Of a stretch of 57,519 nt of DNA, positions 13,126-25,005 are shown piece after piece. Position numbers and translations under genes: made by a program. The notes below the pieces were generated by a model. It had not been told where the DNA came from. It was given only the letters and a program-made list of their open reading frames with translations, and ran no database searches. Within the stretch, counting starts at the first letter, position 1. Each line of letters starts with the position of its first letter. Source of the DNA: Folioceros fuciformis (Eukaryota > Anthocerotophyta > Anthocerotopsida > Anthocerotales); the NCBI GenBank assembly GCA_049999805.1, contig JBNGIO010005227.1, forward strand, positions 1 to 57,519. The letters run 5' to 3'.

Positions 13126-14657
13126 GTTCTTTCCCTCAAGAGTAAAAATCCCCTTCAATGGCTTCTTGTCCTTATGGTCCCACCGCAACAAGTCAGCTGC
13201 AGCTCATAGCTTAGCTCCCAAGAAGATGCGTCACCTTGTATCCCTCAAAAAATATGCACTTCCATTCTCGCTATGCTTAGCCTACCAAGCAAAACCTTCT
13301 TCCAAATTTTGTGGAAATTAAGGAGCACGCTAACATAGATCTCTTCCATTTCTCAGGGCTTGCAGCAAAACAGCCCGTCCTTCTCACGGTAGCTCTCCCA
13401 TGAGTTATCGTTAACCTGGCTATCAGATCCCCGAAACCTTACCTGGCTGCTTCTTGCACTCTCCTCGCAACGAATTGTTAAGTGGCTCAATTGCTTCCTA
13501 CAGCGACTTGCTCGTTAATACGTCCCCCAGCATTCACCTCGGCAAGTAACTCAATCTCCCACACTTCTTAGATGCCTTCAGGCTCCTAGCTCCTGTGGCT
13601 TGGCCATAAAATCAACTGTGTGACCTGCAAGCACTCCTCCAACTAAATGACGAGGACACTCTCAACACACAGTCGAAGTCTGGTTCTCGGTTAAAGAATT
13701 GCAGCGCCTATCGTGCTATTCTCCTCAGGCAAGCCAGCGTCCGTGACCATTCACGTACACTCCTACCTGGACCAGCGCCACACGCCAGCTCGCTCTCACT
13801 GTAGTTGACGCCTTCTGTTATCAGACCCTCCGCTGCTAAGCTGCCTCACTGCTCAGCACTTCCTTACGACCTGCACTTCCTGACACACGTACCCAGGTCT
13901 GAATTCGTCTACGAGAGGCCATGAGGTTCTTCGCTGACCGGACCTTGCTCTCTTGGAGACTTGGCATGCACAGTGTCTCCACGAAGAACGCGAAAACTCC
14001 GTATTTAATGTAATATAATATAAAAATTCTCTGATTTATAAACCAACTTTATTAGCCTCAACGGCTGGATGATGTTATTCTTGCAGTGTCTAGGAAAGCG
14101 CGCCTTAACGGTTGTTTTTCTACTTCTAGGCGGCTGTGGCGGCAAGGAAGGAGGGAGATACCTTCGTATTTCTGGAAAGAGTGTCAATTTGAACAGCCAC
14201 TTTTTAATAAACCCTAAATGCCTTTAAAGTTATTATTTTTTGACATCGCTGTAAATTATGCATATGTGAATAAAATTTTACGCCAGCATGTTGACGGTGG
14301 CTGACGAGGACAGCATTCAATTAAGAATGAAGCACACACCTTGTGAATTTGAAACAACCTCACACCTATTGTATGACATGTTGCTATAGATTGAAGGGCC
14401 TCACAAGATAATGAGACTAGTGGTCTAGAAATTGCACCCTTGCGGAGTGAATCATCCTCCCTAAACAAGATTACTAGAAACACAATAGAAAAGATTCCAT
14501 TCTAGGAGCCAAGCATGCTCCAATGGTATTGAGGGCTTCACAACGCTCTCTAACACGACTTCAACAAATGACTTGGAACTAGCATGCTGGTGCACATTTA
14601 TGACCTTAAGTTTTACCCATGTTCCGATATTACCATAGCTAAGGTCTCAAAGGGAGG

Positions 14658-14866
14658 ACAATTCTAGTCCAACATGGTTGTTTAGGCACATTGTGTGCGT
14701 TCATCACCAGTGCTAACCAGAATGTGGCATGTGCAATGTCTATCTGGCTTTACTGTCTGATGACGATTCTAGTTCAATATGGTTGTTTAGCACATTGTGT
14801 GCGTTCATCACCAGTGTTAACTAGAATGTGGCATGTGCAATGTCTATCTAGCTGTACTGTCTCATG
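14658..14866. repeat. 105-bp tandem duplication
   Basis: Two adjacent copies (14658-14762 and 14763-14866) differ by a handful of substitutions and a one-base deletion. Each carries the same ATG-led sequence including gtgtgcgttcatcaccagtg. No gene assignable. Confidence 0.85.
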
Positions 14867-15297
14867 TTCTTGCTCCCTCCAATCTTGGGGGTTTGCATGA
14901 AATGCCTGGTGGACAAGAGTAGATTCAAAACTGAGAGAATCGTGCGGAAGACGCTGGGAAAGAACACTGAGACATTCACCACTTTCATCAAGTCTGAACA
15001 TGACGAGGACGCATGGTTGAATTCAAGGCCGGGGAATTGTGGTCTCAGTCTTGTTTGCATTCAAACTCTCTAGCTTCGAGCTAATAGGAGCCAGATTGTA
15101 TGTTGTTGTGATGGTACTTGGGCGGCTTGGCATAGTCTATTGTTTGACTCATCTTCCGACACCTATTTTGAACAATGGCCACAGTATGACAATCGGATCC
15201 CTTGTGGACCCAACACATTGTTGTGAGTGAAGGAATTCTATTAGGAGCTCCTGCTGGCCTCACTATAGGGAGTGAAGCCCTAGCCAACAAAGTCAAG

Positions 15298-15400
15298 TGG
15301 CCCCAACTTTGACTCTACTTAGATTGTTCCTCCAATCTTCAGTGTAAATGGCCCCAACTTTGGCCCTGCTCGGGTTGTTTCTCCAATCTTTGGAGTAGAT
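15298..15400. repeat. 51-bp tandem duplication
   Basis: Copies at 15298-15348 and 15349-15400 share tggccccaactttg and tccaatctt, with about a quarter of the sites differing. Non-coding as far as I can see. Confidence 0.7.
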
Positions 15401-16198
15401 GAGACTTTCCATCTCTTTTGCATGAATTTGAAACAACCATTAGGTTTCAAAAGGAGTAGTGAGGTGGTTTCTATGAAACCCAAACCCATATATGTAACCT
15501 ACTGGGCGAAGCAACAAGGACACAAGTGGGGCAAGTTATCCTTGGAGCCCCATAGCTCCAAAAGGTTCATTTACATGTTTCATACCATTTTTGTCTGTGA
15601 CATGCAAACCTGTCCACACATGGCATAATCTTCCAGAAGAGGCCGCCTGATCCAATCCAATATGTGAATACCCAGATGAATGCAGGAGAAGCACATGTCG
15701 GAATCTTCCATGGGACGGAATATAGAAGAAGAAAGGTCAGTGGTGTTTGCTAACACCATAGAGAGAGAAGAAGAAGAAGAAGTGTAAATATCATCGGCGC
15801 AGCCCATATGCTGCATGCTGTTAAGAAGGGCGAGCGCCGAGGGACGAAGGGAAGCCATGAGGAGGGCAGGGCAGGGCAGGGCTACGGCAGCGGAGGCGGT
15901 TAACGGAAGAAACAGAAAACGGGCAGGCCATAATGCGGGGCGTAACAAGTCATTCATGAGGTGGCACGGAACGGGAAGGCAGAGAGGCGTGGTAACGGGG
16001 TCACGGGCTAGTACGGAGTCCGTTAAGCGGCGCGAAGCTGCACGTACAGCGATGTGATGAGAGATGGGGTTGGAGCTGGGCAGGTAGCGTGTCAGCTGAA
16101 GCTCCGGCCCCACACGGTCGTCCCAAACTCCCTCCCCCCGCCTTCCTTATCCCAGTCAGTATGAGGTATTCCTGTCCTTTTGAGTCCCTGTTATATTT

Positions 16199-16598
16199 NN
16201 NNNNNNNNNNNNNNNNNNNNNNNNNNNNNNNNNNNNNNNNNNNNNNNNNNNNNNNNNNNNNNNNNNNNNNNNNNNNNNNNNNNNNNNNNNNNNNNNNNNN
16301 NNNNNNNNNNNNNNNNNNNNNNNNNNNNNNNNNNNNNNNNNNNNNNNNNNNNNNNNNNNNNNNNNNNNNNNNNNNNNNNNNNNNNNNNNNNNNNNNNNNN
16401 NNNNNNNNNNNNNNNNNNNNNNNNNNNNNNNNNNNNNNNNNNNNNNNNNNNNNNNNNNNNNNNNNNNNNNNNNNNNNNNNNNNNNNNNNNNNNNNNNNNN
16501 NNNNNNNNNNNNNNNNNNNNNNNNNNNNNNNNNNNNNNNNNNNNNNNNNNNNNNNNNNNNNNNNNNNNNNNNNNNNNNNNNNNNNNNNNNNNNNNNNN
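16199..16598. other. 400-N assembly gap
   Basis: An exact 400-base run of N. It removes the start, signal peptide and first leucine-rich repeats of the receptor-like kinase gene that resumes at 16599. Confidence 0.99.
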
Positions 16599-18772
16599 GA
16601 TTGGAGCTTTGGGGAGCCTCACTACGCTGAATGTGGAGGGGAATGCCTTCAATGACTCCATTCCCGCTAACATCAGCGGCTTGCGCAGCCTGGTGGTGTT
16701 TGAGGCTTCCGGGAATGCCTTGTCCGGGATTCTACCCGAGGGGGTCGGGGATTTGACGGAGCTGCAAACCTTGCGCCTGGCGCACAATCTGCTGCTGGGG
16801 TCTCTGCCAGAGGGGCTGGCGGCCTTGGACAGGCTCACGGTTTTGGACTTGTCGGATAACTTCTTGGAGGGTGATTTGCCTGCCGGCTTCCTTGTGTCTG
16901 CTGATGTCACGGACAACTGCTTCGCCAATGGCACCCTGGGGCAGCAGCAGAAGCAGGTTTCCACCTGTGCGGATTTCTACTCGCAACAAGGGCTCCAGTT
17001 CGGGGGAGTTGCATCCAGTTCCAGCAGCCCCGCTTCCGGGCCGTCGGTCGACCAGACTCCCATTCTTACGCAGGGGGTCGCGGGGACCACGAGGGGGAGC
17101 CGTGCTCGCTTCAAGCTCATCGCTGCTGCTCTGCTGGGCGGGGTTGGGGGCCTCTTGCTCGTGCTTCTGGTTGGCTGGCTTGCTCTCTGTGTTCTCACCA
17201 GAGCTGGGAAGGGAGGAGGAGCGGGACGACCTCCCGCCGCTTTCGCCTTTGACTGTTCCAATGTTGCCCAAGCTGCTAGTGCGGCTCCGGCTGCCGCAGA
17301 CCTGGCTCACCGGCTGGGAGAGGCGTTTGCGTACGCCATTTTGGAGGAGGCGACGAGGAAGTTCCATGCTGGGAACCTGATTGTGGCGGGCCGGTCAGGA
17401 GAGCTTTACAGAGGATTGCTGGATGGACACTTAGACGTAGTGGTGAAGCGGATAGAGATGAACAGCGTTAGACGAGGCTCCTTCGCAGCAGAGCTTGATG
17501 TCATGTACAGGACGTCGCACGTCAGAATAGTTTCGTTGCTAGGGCATTGTTTGGATAAGGAGGATGTCAAGTTCTTGGTTTACAGGTACATGCCCAATGG
17601 AGACCTGGCGTCCTCCTTGCACAAGAAGAAGCTCGTCACTTTCAGCCCTGGGGGAGCAGAGGTAGCCAACTCTCTGGATTGGATAACTAGGCTCAAGATT
17701 GCTATCGGTGTGGCAGAGGGGCTCACCTACTTGCACCAGCAGTGCAATCCTCCTCTCGTGCACAGGTGATGTCCATCGAGTTGGTGTTGCTTCCAAAGCT
17801 CTGCTGTCCTGTTGGGATAGGCTAGGCTAGGCTAGGGTGTGTGAATGTGTGAAAACTTGCTCTTCTCACACTGTTGTCCTCCTCTTCTGCTCCTTCAGGG
17901 ATGTTACATCTAACAGCATTTTGCTAGATGACAAGTACGAGGTCAGGATTGGGAGTTTGAGTGAAGTTCGCGTGCAGGATGGAGACCCACACCATCCCAG
18001 TATGATCTCACGTCTTCTTGGACTATCATTGTAAGCTTCCTGTCCTGTCAAGATCCTTCATTGGCTAGCTTATTTAACTTCGTTTCTTCTGCATGGCTGT
18101 AGCTGACTTGTTCCCAACTTTGTCCTCGTGTGCAGTAATTCGGAGCAAGTAGAGCAAGGAGGATTGGTATCAGTACCATCCACCTCACAAGATGTCTACA
18201 ACTTCGGGAAGGTTCTGCTGGAGTTGGTATCTGGACAGATCGGCATCAGCAGCTCCACGGACTCCAGGGCACACGCATGGCTGGAATGGGCTCTCCCTCT
18301 GGTGGACATCCACGACAGGGAGCTGCTTCCCAGGCTCGTAGATCCCACCCTCACGGTGCACGAGGATCTGCTAGAGGAGGTGTGGGCCGTGGCCATCGTG
18401 GCCAAGCTCTGCCTCAACGTCAGGCCAAGCAAGCGACCCAGCATGCGGCACGTCCTCAGAGCCTTAGAGAACCCGCACAAGGTGATCAGGGAGGAAAACT
18501 TCAGGGAAACACTGTCCCTCAGAACATCCTCTCACAGCTCCTGGAACGAGGCCCTCTTCGGCAGCTGGAGGAGCAATTTTTCTTCCCAACGCTTCGGCCC
18601 ACTGACAGGGTCACTGCGGGAGGAGTACTCTTTCAAGAACGGAATTGCGGGATTCCAGCTGGCGACCAACCCGGTCCCGCACTCCAGGCGGGCCTCCAGT
18701 GAGATCGCCCCGGAGCCTCTCAAAGACCGTTTCTACGGATCTCGCCCGGGGCAATCCGAGTTTGTGCACTGA
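16599..18772 (+). CDS. LRR receptor-like pseudokinase (At2g16250-like), 5' end missing in gap
   Basis: A single-pass membrane receptor-like protein, partial at the 5' end. Exons: 16599-17765, 17899-18030, 18136-18772. In order there are several LRRs (LNVEGN, FEASGN, LRLAHN, LDLSDN), an NCFANGTL segment typical of this subfamily after the last LRR, a Ser/Pro-rich linker and a hydrophobic membrane span (LIAAALLGGVGGLLLVLLVG). A kinase-like domain follows. The ATP-binding lysine (VVVKRIE) and the HRD of the catalytic loop (VHRDVTSNSILL) are present. The DFG metal-binding motif is replaced by RIGSLSEV, so it is probably a pseudokinase; as I recall, the Arabidopsis relative has the same change. 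Ligand and pathway are unknown. The upstream ATG at 16180 is not trusted because only the gap links it to the gene. Confidence 0.88.
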
Positions 18773-19152
18773 GAGCTTCGAGGATGCTTGAAAGGACAGC
18801 ACGCAATGCTTGAAAATTCTTCCCGCCCGGGTTCCCGGAGCTTTGCATCTATATCGTTACATACAGCAGGATGCTACGTACCTGGTCCTGGTCTTTTACG
18901 AGCATTGAAGGCGCACATGAACTGTCCATATGCATGTTGAATGCAGCGTGAACATGAAGCACCTCGCCCCAGTAGGAACCGACGGAGTCATGTGCCGGAA
19001 TGCACCCTCGTGACACATCTGTCCTCCTTTATGGCAACCACGCTTCCCCGAACACGGTTGCTTGACCGAGCGTGTGCCCATCGCGTCTTCTGCATGGCCA
19101 AGTGCTTTGGCTAGGCGAAGACCTCCATAACACCTGGTGTCAGATGGTGGCC

Positions 19153-20675
19153 ATGGAATCTCTCTTGATGGAGGGCCTGCGCCGGGGTCTTGCCGCCCGG
19201 CCGTCTGCCTTCTTCAGGCTCTGCCACTTCCCCTTACCGAAAGCCGCGAGGCCCGTTGGGCAGGGCTGCCAGCTGGGGTCGTGGAATCGGGGCCGGGGTT
19301 TAGTGCAGCAGCGGAGGAAGCTGAGCTCGGGTGCTGCTTCTGCGGCTTTGGAGATTGAGCTGGTGAGGGATCGTGCGTCTGAATTGGGCCGGCTTCTGGA
19401 TTCTGTGGTGTTGCCTTGCCTTGTTCTCTGGCTGAGAGAGATGGAGGGATAAACAGGTGCCGTGCCTGGTGGACAATTACGCGTACATCTTGCATGATGC
19501 CGCGTCAGGTGTGACTGGAGTGGTGGATCCGTCGGCGGCTGGGCCAGTGATCAGGGCGCTGAAACAGAAAGGCTGGAGCTTGTCCTTCATCCTCAACACG
19601 CACCACCACTGGGATCATACAGGAGGGAACGTGGATTTGAAGCGGGAATACGAAGCCAAGGTCAGGCAGGCAGACTTCTGGGTTGAGGTGTTCCGTGCCT
19701 AGGGTCCACGACTGGCTGGCCCTAAGGGTAGCTAGGTTGCGTGCAATTGTGCGCTCCGTAGGTTGTCGGCCCCAAGGCTGATGAGGGACGGATACCGGGT
19801 ATCGACCTAGGGTTACGAGATGGTGAAACATGGAGGTTCGGGACGCAGGAGATGCAAGTGCTGCTCACACCTGGCCATACTCGAGGTGCAATGCCGTCCT
19901 TTGCTGTGCCTCTGAACCCTTTCACTGCACTGACTGGCGCGTTGTTAGGGCGGTACTGAGATGCCTTTGTTCCAGGCCACGTGAGCTTCTACTTTCCGGA
20001 ATCCAGAGCCGTCTTCACAGGCGACACTCTGTTCTCGATCGGATGTGGCAGGTTGTTCGAGGGTTCAGCGGACCAGGTCACTTCGTCTCTCCTTGTTTGT
20101 TTTATCCCAGTCTCCCTTTCTGTACGTTCATGAGTTTCACCACAGACTGCTCTAACCGTGCTTCCTCTGGGTCTCAGATGTGGGCATCCTTGACAAAGAT
20201 TGCCGCACTGCCAGACGATACCCTAATCTACTGTGGCCATGAGTACACTCTGGTGAGTTGCTGTTGTCTGCATTTGCCTTGGGCTTTTGCCTCGTTGGGC
20301 GGATGTGTGTGGTTTCCTTGACCTGTGTGCACGGGTTGAATGAAGCAGTCGAATGCAAAGTTTGCTCTGTCGGTGGAACCACAGAACCGTGCTCTTGCTT
20401 CTCATTTTGAGAAAATAAAGGAACTCCGCAACAACAGCCGCCCCACGGTACGTGTTCTTGGTCAACCTATGCTTCGTGAATTGCAGATGCCTCATCTGCC
20501 ATTGACGTGTTTCTTGTTCCCGACGCAGATACCCACCACTTTGGAAGAGGAGAAATCATTCAATCCTTTTCTGAGACCTTCTAGTGTAGAGTTGCGGAAA
20601 TCCCTGCACCTGCCTGAAACGGCGAGCGATGCTCAAGTGTTCGCAGCTGTCAGGACTGCCAAGGACAAGTACTGA
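19153..20675 (+). CDS. Glyoxalase II (hydroxyacylglutathione hydrolase), probably mitochondrial
   Basis: Hydrolyses S-lactoylglutathione to lactate and glutathione, the second step of methylglyoxal detoxification. Seven exons in phase: 19153-19362, 19457-19660, 19762-19885, 19976-20076, 20178-20252, 20349-20447, 20529-20675, about 319 residues. The metallo-beta-lactamase signature [10 protein letters not shown] lies near residues 118-127. It is followed by [15 protein letters not shown] (metal-binding His), [13 protein letters not shown] (bridging Asp) and IYCGHEYT (last metal His). The C-terminal glutathione-binding segment [15 protein letters not shown] is present, and the gene is complete. 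About 65 residues before the catalytic domain are rich in Arg, Ser and Ala without acidic residues, which suggests a mitochondrial or plastid presequence. The ATG at 19153 has a good context (gccATGg); ATGs at 19144 and 19168 are alternatives. Confidence 0.95.
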
Positions 20676-20963
20676 GGCTCTCAACTCAACACGCGCCTAT
20701 TGGCTTTTCGCAAGATACGCGGCACGTCGGACTACTGGAAATTTCTAACTTCCGGTGGGGGAAGGCGGAGGAATCCTTCCTTTAAGAAGGGGAAAATAAA
20801 TAATTAGAAAGGAAAATATGGAGATCAGCTCTCCTGGGTCCCATGGAAACTTTTAAGTTTTGGTCGGGAATCGAGTGGCCAGCCGTATGGGGAGAAGTCA
20901 CACCTTTTTAAAGGAAGTGGAGAAAAGAGACCTTGAAGGACGAAGTGTAAGTAAAATTACATT

Positions 20964-21040
20964 GGGGCGCTGCGAGACTCGAACTCGCGTCCTCTGGACG
21001 ATTCGATTAATCCAGCGTCATACCCCTAGACCAAGCGCCC
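20964..21040 (-). tRNA. tRNA-like gene with 12-nt anticodon loop (tRNA-Pro-like body)
   Basis: On the minus strand a 77-nt cloverleaf can be drawn. The acceptor stem GGGCGCT pairs with AGCGCCC, and the discriminator is C. The D-arm GTCTAGGGGTATGAC resembles plant tRNA-Pro. The anticodon stem CTGGA/TCCAG is perfect, the variable loop is AGGAC, and the T-arm is GCGAG-TTCGAGT-CTCGC with a canonical B box. A TTTT tract about 8 nt downstream fits Pol III termination. The anomaly is the anticodon loop: 12 nt (TTAATCGAATCG) instead of 7, made of a tandem AATCG AATCG. Identity is therefore unclear. It could be a pre-tRNA with a 5-nt intron, a pseudogene, or an unusual tRNA. Confidence 0.7.
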
Positions 21041-21395
21041 TCGGCTTTACGATGTGCACATCGTGGGAAATAAATGTTTAAAAAATATTCAATTTTTGGA
21101 CCCAGAGGTGCGAAGAAGAAAGAATTCTCATAGGATTGCCATGAAATGTAGTTCTTTCGAAGAGGTAGAGGACAAGTACCAGAAGCAAACCAAAGACGCA
21201 CATATGACCGCAGAAACGACTCAAATTGAGTTGCTCAGGCAGTCTGGGGTTAACTTGCCCGGATGTGCGGGCAGGGTGCTCTAGGTCGAAACCGAAACCC
21301 TGGAGAGGCTGAACTCTTTGGGAGGCCGCATCGACGGGAAGGAGGAAGGACGGGGTCGGGGCTGACGGGCAGGGAGCTGCCGTCGGAGGGGCGGT

Positions 21396-23610
21396 ATGGC
21401 GTACGATAGCTATGGCGGAGGGCGGGGGGACTATGCAGGCGGCTACGATGACACATACGATGATCGCCCCGAGTTCCGGGATAGCTACCGGGACATTCAG
21501 CAGCAGGATCCTGGATTCGACAGCCCCAACTACGTGCCGGATGTGGTGAAAACCTTTGTGACCTATCTCTACAGGCACATCCGGGAGAAGAATACCTACG
21601 AGATTCATCAGATGTACGAGGGAAGCTTCCAGAAGCTGAGCGAGCGCATGTTCAAGCAGTCGTACTGGCCGTCCGTGGAGGCCATAGCTCCGCTGGTGGA
21701 CAATGACCATGTCTTTTGCCTGCTTTACCGAGAGATGTGGTTCCGCCACGTCTATGCCAGGCTCTCTCCCACCCTGGAGCAGAGATGCGAGTCCTGGGAT
21801 AATTACTGCGGTCTCTTCACTGTCGTGCTGCATGGAAATGTCAATATGCAGCTGCCGAACCAGTGGCTGTGGGATATGGTGGACGAGTTCATCTACCAGT
21901 TCCAGTCCTTTTGTCAGTACCGCGCCAAGCTTAAGAACAAGACCGAGCATGAGCTGCAGCTGTTGAGGCAGTACGAGGAGGTAACGTTTTTGTTGTCGGT
22001 GTTGTGACTTTTTTGTGTTTTTGCGGCATTAGGGTAGTGGTGAGCTCCAAGTCTCAGTCTATGCTTTGTTTCCTGTCCAGGTGTGGAACGTGTACGCAGT
22101 TTTGAACTACTTGCAGGCTTTGATTGACAAGTCCGCGATCCTTCAAGTTTTGGAGGATGAGAAGGACGGCCCTGGCCCTTTCACTATTAACGACGGTTAT
22201 GATTACGAGGGAGTTGGCTCCAATGTGCTGCGGGTTTTGGGGTATTTTAGTATCATTGGCCTTCTACGAGTTCACTGTCTGCTTGGGGATTACCAGAGTG
22301 GTCTTCGCAATCTGGCCCCAATAGATTTGGGTCAGTCTAGCGTGTGGAACAACAACATTGGGTCCCACATTACCACAATTTACTACTACGGGTTTGCCAA
22401 CATGATGCTAAGACGGTGGGGATAAAGTGTTGCGTGTTGCTTGCTGTCGCCCCTGCCTGTGCATGCTTGCTTACAGTCGCTCGATTTTTTGTCTGCAGCT
22501 ACACAGATGCAATCGGGGCTTTCAATCAGATCCTGCTGTACCTGATCAAGACGAAGCAGTTTCACCAACGCTTGTCACAGGCTGATCAGATTCATAAGAA
22601 AAACGAGCAGATGTATGCATTGCTCGCAATCTGCCTTTCCCTTTCGCCTCATGGAAAGCTTGTGGAAGAGAATGTGAACAACCAGCTGAGGGAGAAGTAC
22701 GCTGAGAAGATGTTACGGATGCAGAGAAGTGACGAGACTATTTATGATGAGCTCTTTTCGTATGCTTGTCCCAAGTTCATTACCCCTTCTCCACCCAACT
22801 ATGATGAGCCACTGGTCAATTACAACCAGGTCAGTGACACGTCTTTTAGGCCATTCCTGTTATCCCCGTCGTTCCTCGATTGCCTTTCTCCAATAGAATG
22901 TCTCTTGAGCTGTTTGGTGTGCAGGATGCGTACAGGTTGCAGTTAAAGCTTTTCCTGTCTGAAGTACGGCAGCAGCAACTGCTTCCAAGTATTCGTAACT
23001 ATCTCAAGCTCTACACCACCATCTCCATCGCCAAATTAGCATCTTTTATGGAAATAGACGAGCCCACTCTGAGGTTTGCAATTGCACCCTGCCCTGCATT
23101 ACATTCGACGTGTGGTGTGTGTGCTATGATGTTGACCATATTGGATTTGTACTCGGGGAAAGGCTTGCTAAAGGTAGTCGTTGAGTTGACAGGATGGCAT
23201 TGCTTACCTACAAACATAAAACACACGTTATCGACGAGGATGGCAGTATCTTATCCACTGCGGACGTGGACTTCTATATAGATGAGGTAGGGCTTCATGA
23301 ATTTTGAGTTTCAAAATTCGTTGTCCTTGTTCTTGCGAGTCCAGTTGCCCAGGCTGTAGGTCTTCCGTCTGTTTGCAGGACATGGTCCACATCGCCGATT
23401 TGAAAGTGACGAAGCGTTTTGGTGATATGTTCATTCGGCATATTGCAAAGGTATCCTCTTTCGTGGCTAATGCATGTTGGTACTATGCTTATGAATCCGT
23501 GTGGGGCTTGGTGGACCGTTTACAGACGAGTCCTTTGGCTATCTGTGCAGTGTGAGGAAATAGTAGAAGATTTGGGACGGATTCGGTCATCGGAGGGAGC
23601 AGCATTTTGA
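21396..23610 (+). CDS. Eukaryotic translation initiation factor 3 subunit L
   Basis: A subunit of the cytosolic eIF3 complex, which scaffolds 43S pre-initiation complexes. Seven exons in phase: 21396-21980, 22081-22415, 22499-22829, 22925-23073, 23193-23286, 23379-23450, 23551-23610, about 541 residues (plant eIF3l is about 520). The Tyr/Gly/Asp-rich N-terminus ([19 protein letters not shown]) leads into the conserved [20 protein letters not shown]. Conserved blocks include [46 protein letters not shown] and [21 protein letters not shown]. The C-terminal [19 protein letters not shown] is part of the PCI-type region. Start choice: the first ATG, directly in front of the family N-terminus. The gene is tail-to-tail with the plastid membrane protein at 23966. 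Confidence 0.96.
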
Positions 23611-23965
23611 TTTGGCGGCAGCCCTACGGAGTCACTTCCTAGAGTTCGATCGGTGTAGGCATGATTTTGTCTCGAGTAATTTTACCCTACATCGTCTTGT
23701 AGTGTTAGGCAGAAATACTGCCCGGGGTTTGTATTCATGTGGATGCAGTAGAGTACACTTTCGGTGGGTGAGATGTGCACTCCATTTCCGTATTGGCAAT
23801 TGGAGTTTTCCCAGTCGCGAACCCCGGATACTTCATGTCTCGTACCTTCGGAACGAGGTTGTTTATGAGCATTCTATTGCGAAATGGTATCCAACCTCCA
23901 CTGCGGCCCATTCTCGCTGCACACTGCTGGGAAAATCGTTCTACAAACCAAAATTCGCCTCGGGC

Positions 23966-24758
23966 TCAGCTGCGCTGGCTTCCTGCAGAAGCCTTGGCTT
24001 GCCTACTCTTTTTCCATGCGTTAAGGTACAGCCAAGTCTGCCACACGCCTCCATTGGCAATGTGTGGAACAGTGCAGCGAGCCCAGAACGGGTAGCCAGG
24101 GCCAGGGAGCTTGAGAAGCAGGAAGACAACCATGCTGATAACCAAGTGCCACGGGACAGTGGCGTCCTGCACTCCACACGCAGGTCAGTACCCAAACCAG
24201 CAGCTGCAGGACAACACTAAGCCAAGGCAACCGCAATACCTTCAGCTCCGCCGAAACTTCCAGTACAGTCTCCTTCACAATGCCGGCCAAAGCGCTACCC
24301 ACCACGAGCCCGACAGGAACGCAAATCTCCTTGCTCTGCGCAAGCGCATAGGTGACCTCGCTCAGCGCGGACACAATCACCACCGGGAGCAGCAGCCATC
24401 CGCAAGATGTCCACAGCAGGTCCAACATCCGCTGCCCCAGCCTGAACACCACCCGCTGCCAGGGGAACGTCTGTACAGCTTCGGGAAACATGCCCGCCAC
24501 ACTCCCAACACTCCCCACACTTCCCACCTGCCGCCTCTCCTGCTTCCTCCCAGTGCCCCTTTTGGCCTGCGCTACAACCCCCAGTCTCCCGGGCCTCCGC
24601 TCCGCCCGCATGGCCAGCACTGAGCTCCAGCTCTTCCGAAGTACACATCCCCCTCCCCGGACCTCACGAAGACTCCCTCTGGAGCACCGCAAAGGCTGTC
24701 GGGGAACTCCGGCAGAGATCGCAGGGCTAGAGTATGCAGTGCTCGCCGCCATCGCCAT
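23966..24758 (-). CDS. Predicted plastid-targeted membrane protein, function unknown
   Basis: Two exons, 24240-24758 and 23966-24166, encode about 239 residues. The first ~70 residues are rich in Ser, Arg, Ala and Gly with few acids, like a chloroplast transit peptide. Then come WQRVVFRLGQRMLDLL, a hydrophobic span near SCGWLLLPVVIVSALSEV and a second near VPVGLVVGSALAGIVKE. Exon 2 adds VISMVVFLLLKLPGP and the Trp-rich GYPFWARCTVPHIANGG, which I believe is conserved in a plant family of unknown function. The start at 24758 is 247 bp from the ATG5 start on the other strand, so a shared promoter is likely. The C-terminus could differ if a further exon follows a possible donor near 23998. Confidence 0.75.
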
Positions 24759-25005
24759 TTTCCTTGCCGCGCAGAAGGAATCAGGCTACTAATCCGTTAC
24801 CGCCGCACCCTCGATGCTCTAGTCTCCATTCCATCGATTTGGCGATCGTTCCTTCCTGGGATCACCCGCATCAACGCAATCACAACGCGCATAGGAAGGT
24901 TGTTATTTCGATCTAGGGCTTCGAGGCTCTTATTCAGAAGTGTTATTATATTAGCTCGAGGGAGGTCTAGGGGATTTGTGTAAGGCAAAATCTGTTTGTG
25001 CGAAG
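24759..25005. promoter_or_regulatory. Bidirectional intergenic region, plastid protein / ATG5
   Basis: 247 bp separate two divergent start codons, so both core promoters and 5' UTRs must lie here or overlap. I did not see a clear TATA box; the call rests on geometry alone. Confidence 0.5.

Larger units (their letters stand above)
8488..16198. other. Gene-poor region with decayed tandem repeats
   Basis: About 7.7 kb with no gene I can support. The first few hundred bases must hold the promoter of the ArfGAP gene. A GTG-rich stretch near 10171-10279 is open and followed by a strong donor (GAGG then gtaagt at 10280), so an unrecognised transcript is possible. Further on there are degenerate direct repeats (11101-11339, about 11990-12180, 12967-13125, 14658-14866, 15298-15400) and an AT-rich patch near 14000-14280. 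A 177-codon open frame on the minus strand (15580-16113) matches nothing I know. No transposase or reverse transcriptase motif was seen. Confidence 0.5.

Noticed and set aside
15580-16113. Minus-strand open frame of 177 codons
   Set aside because: No recognisable motif, low-complexity Ser and Ala/Leu/Pro runs, no splice partners; kept only as a remark in the gene-poor region.
21078-21950. Minus-strand open frame of 290 codons
   Set aside because: It is antisense to exon 1 of eIF3L, which is firmly identified on the plus strand.
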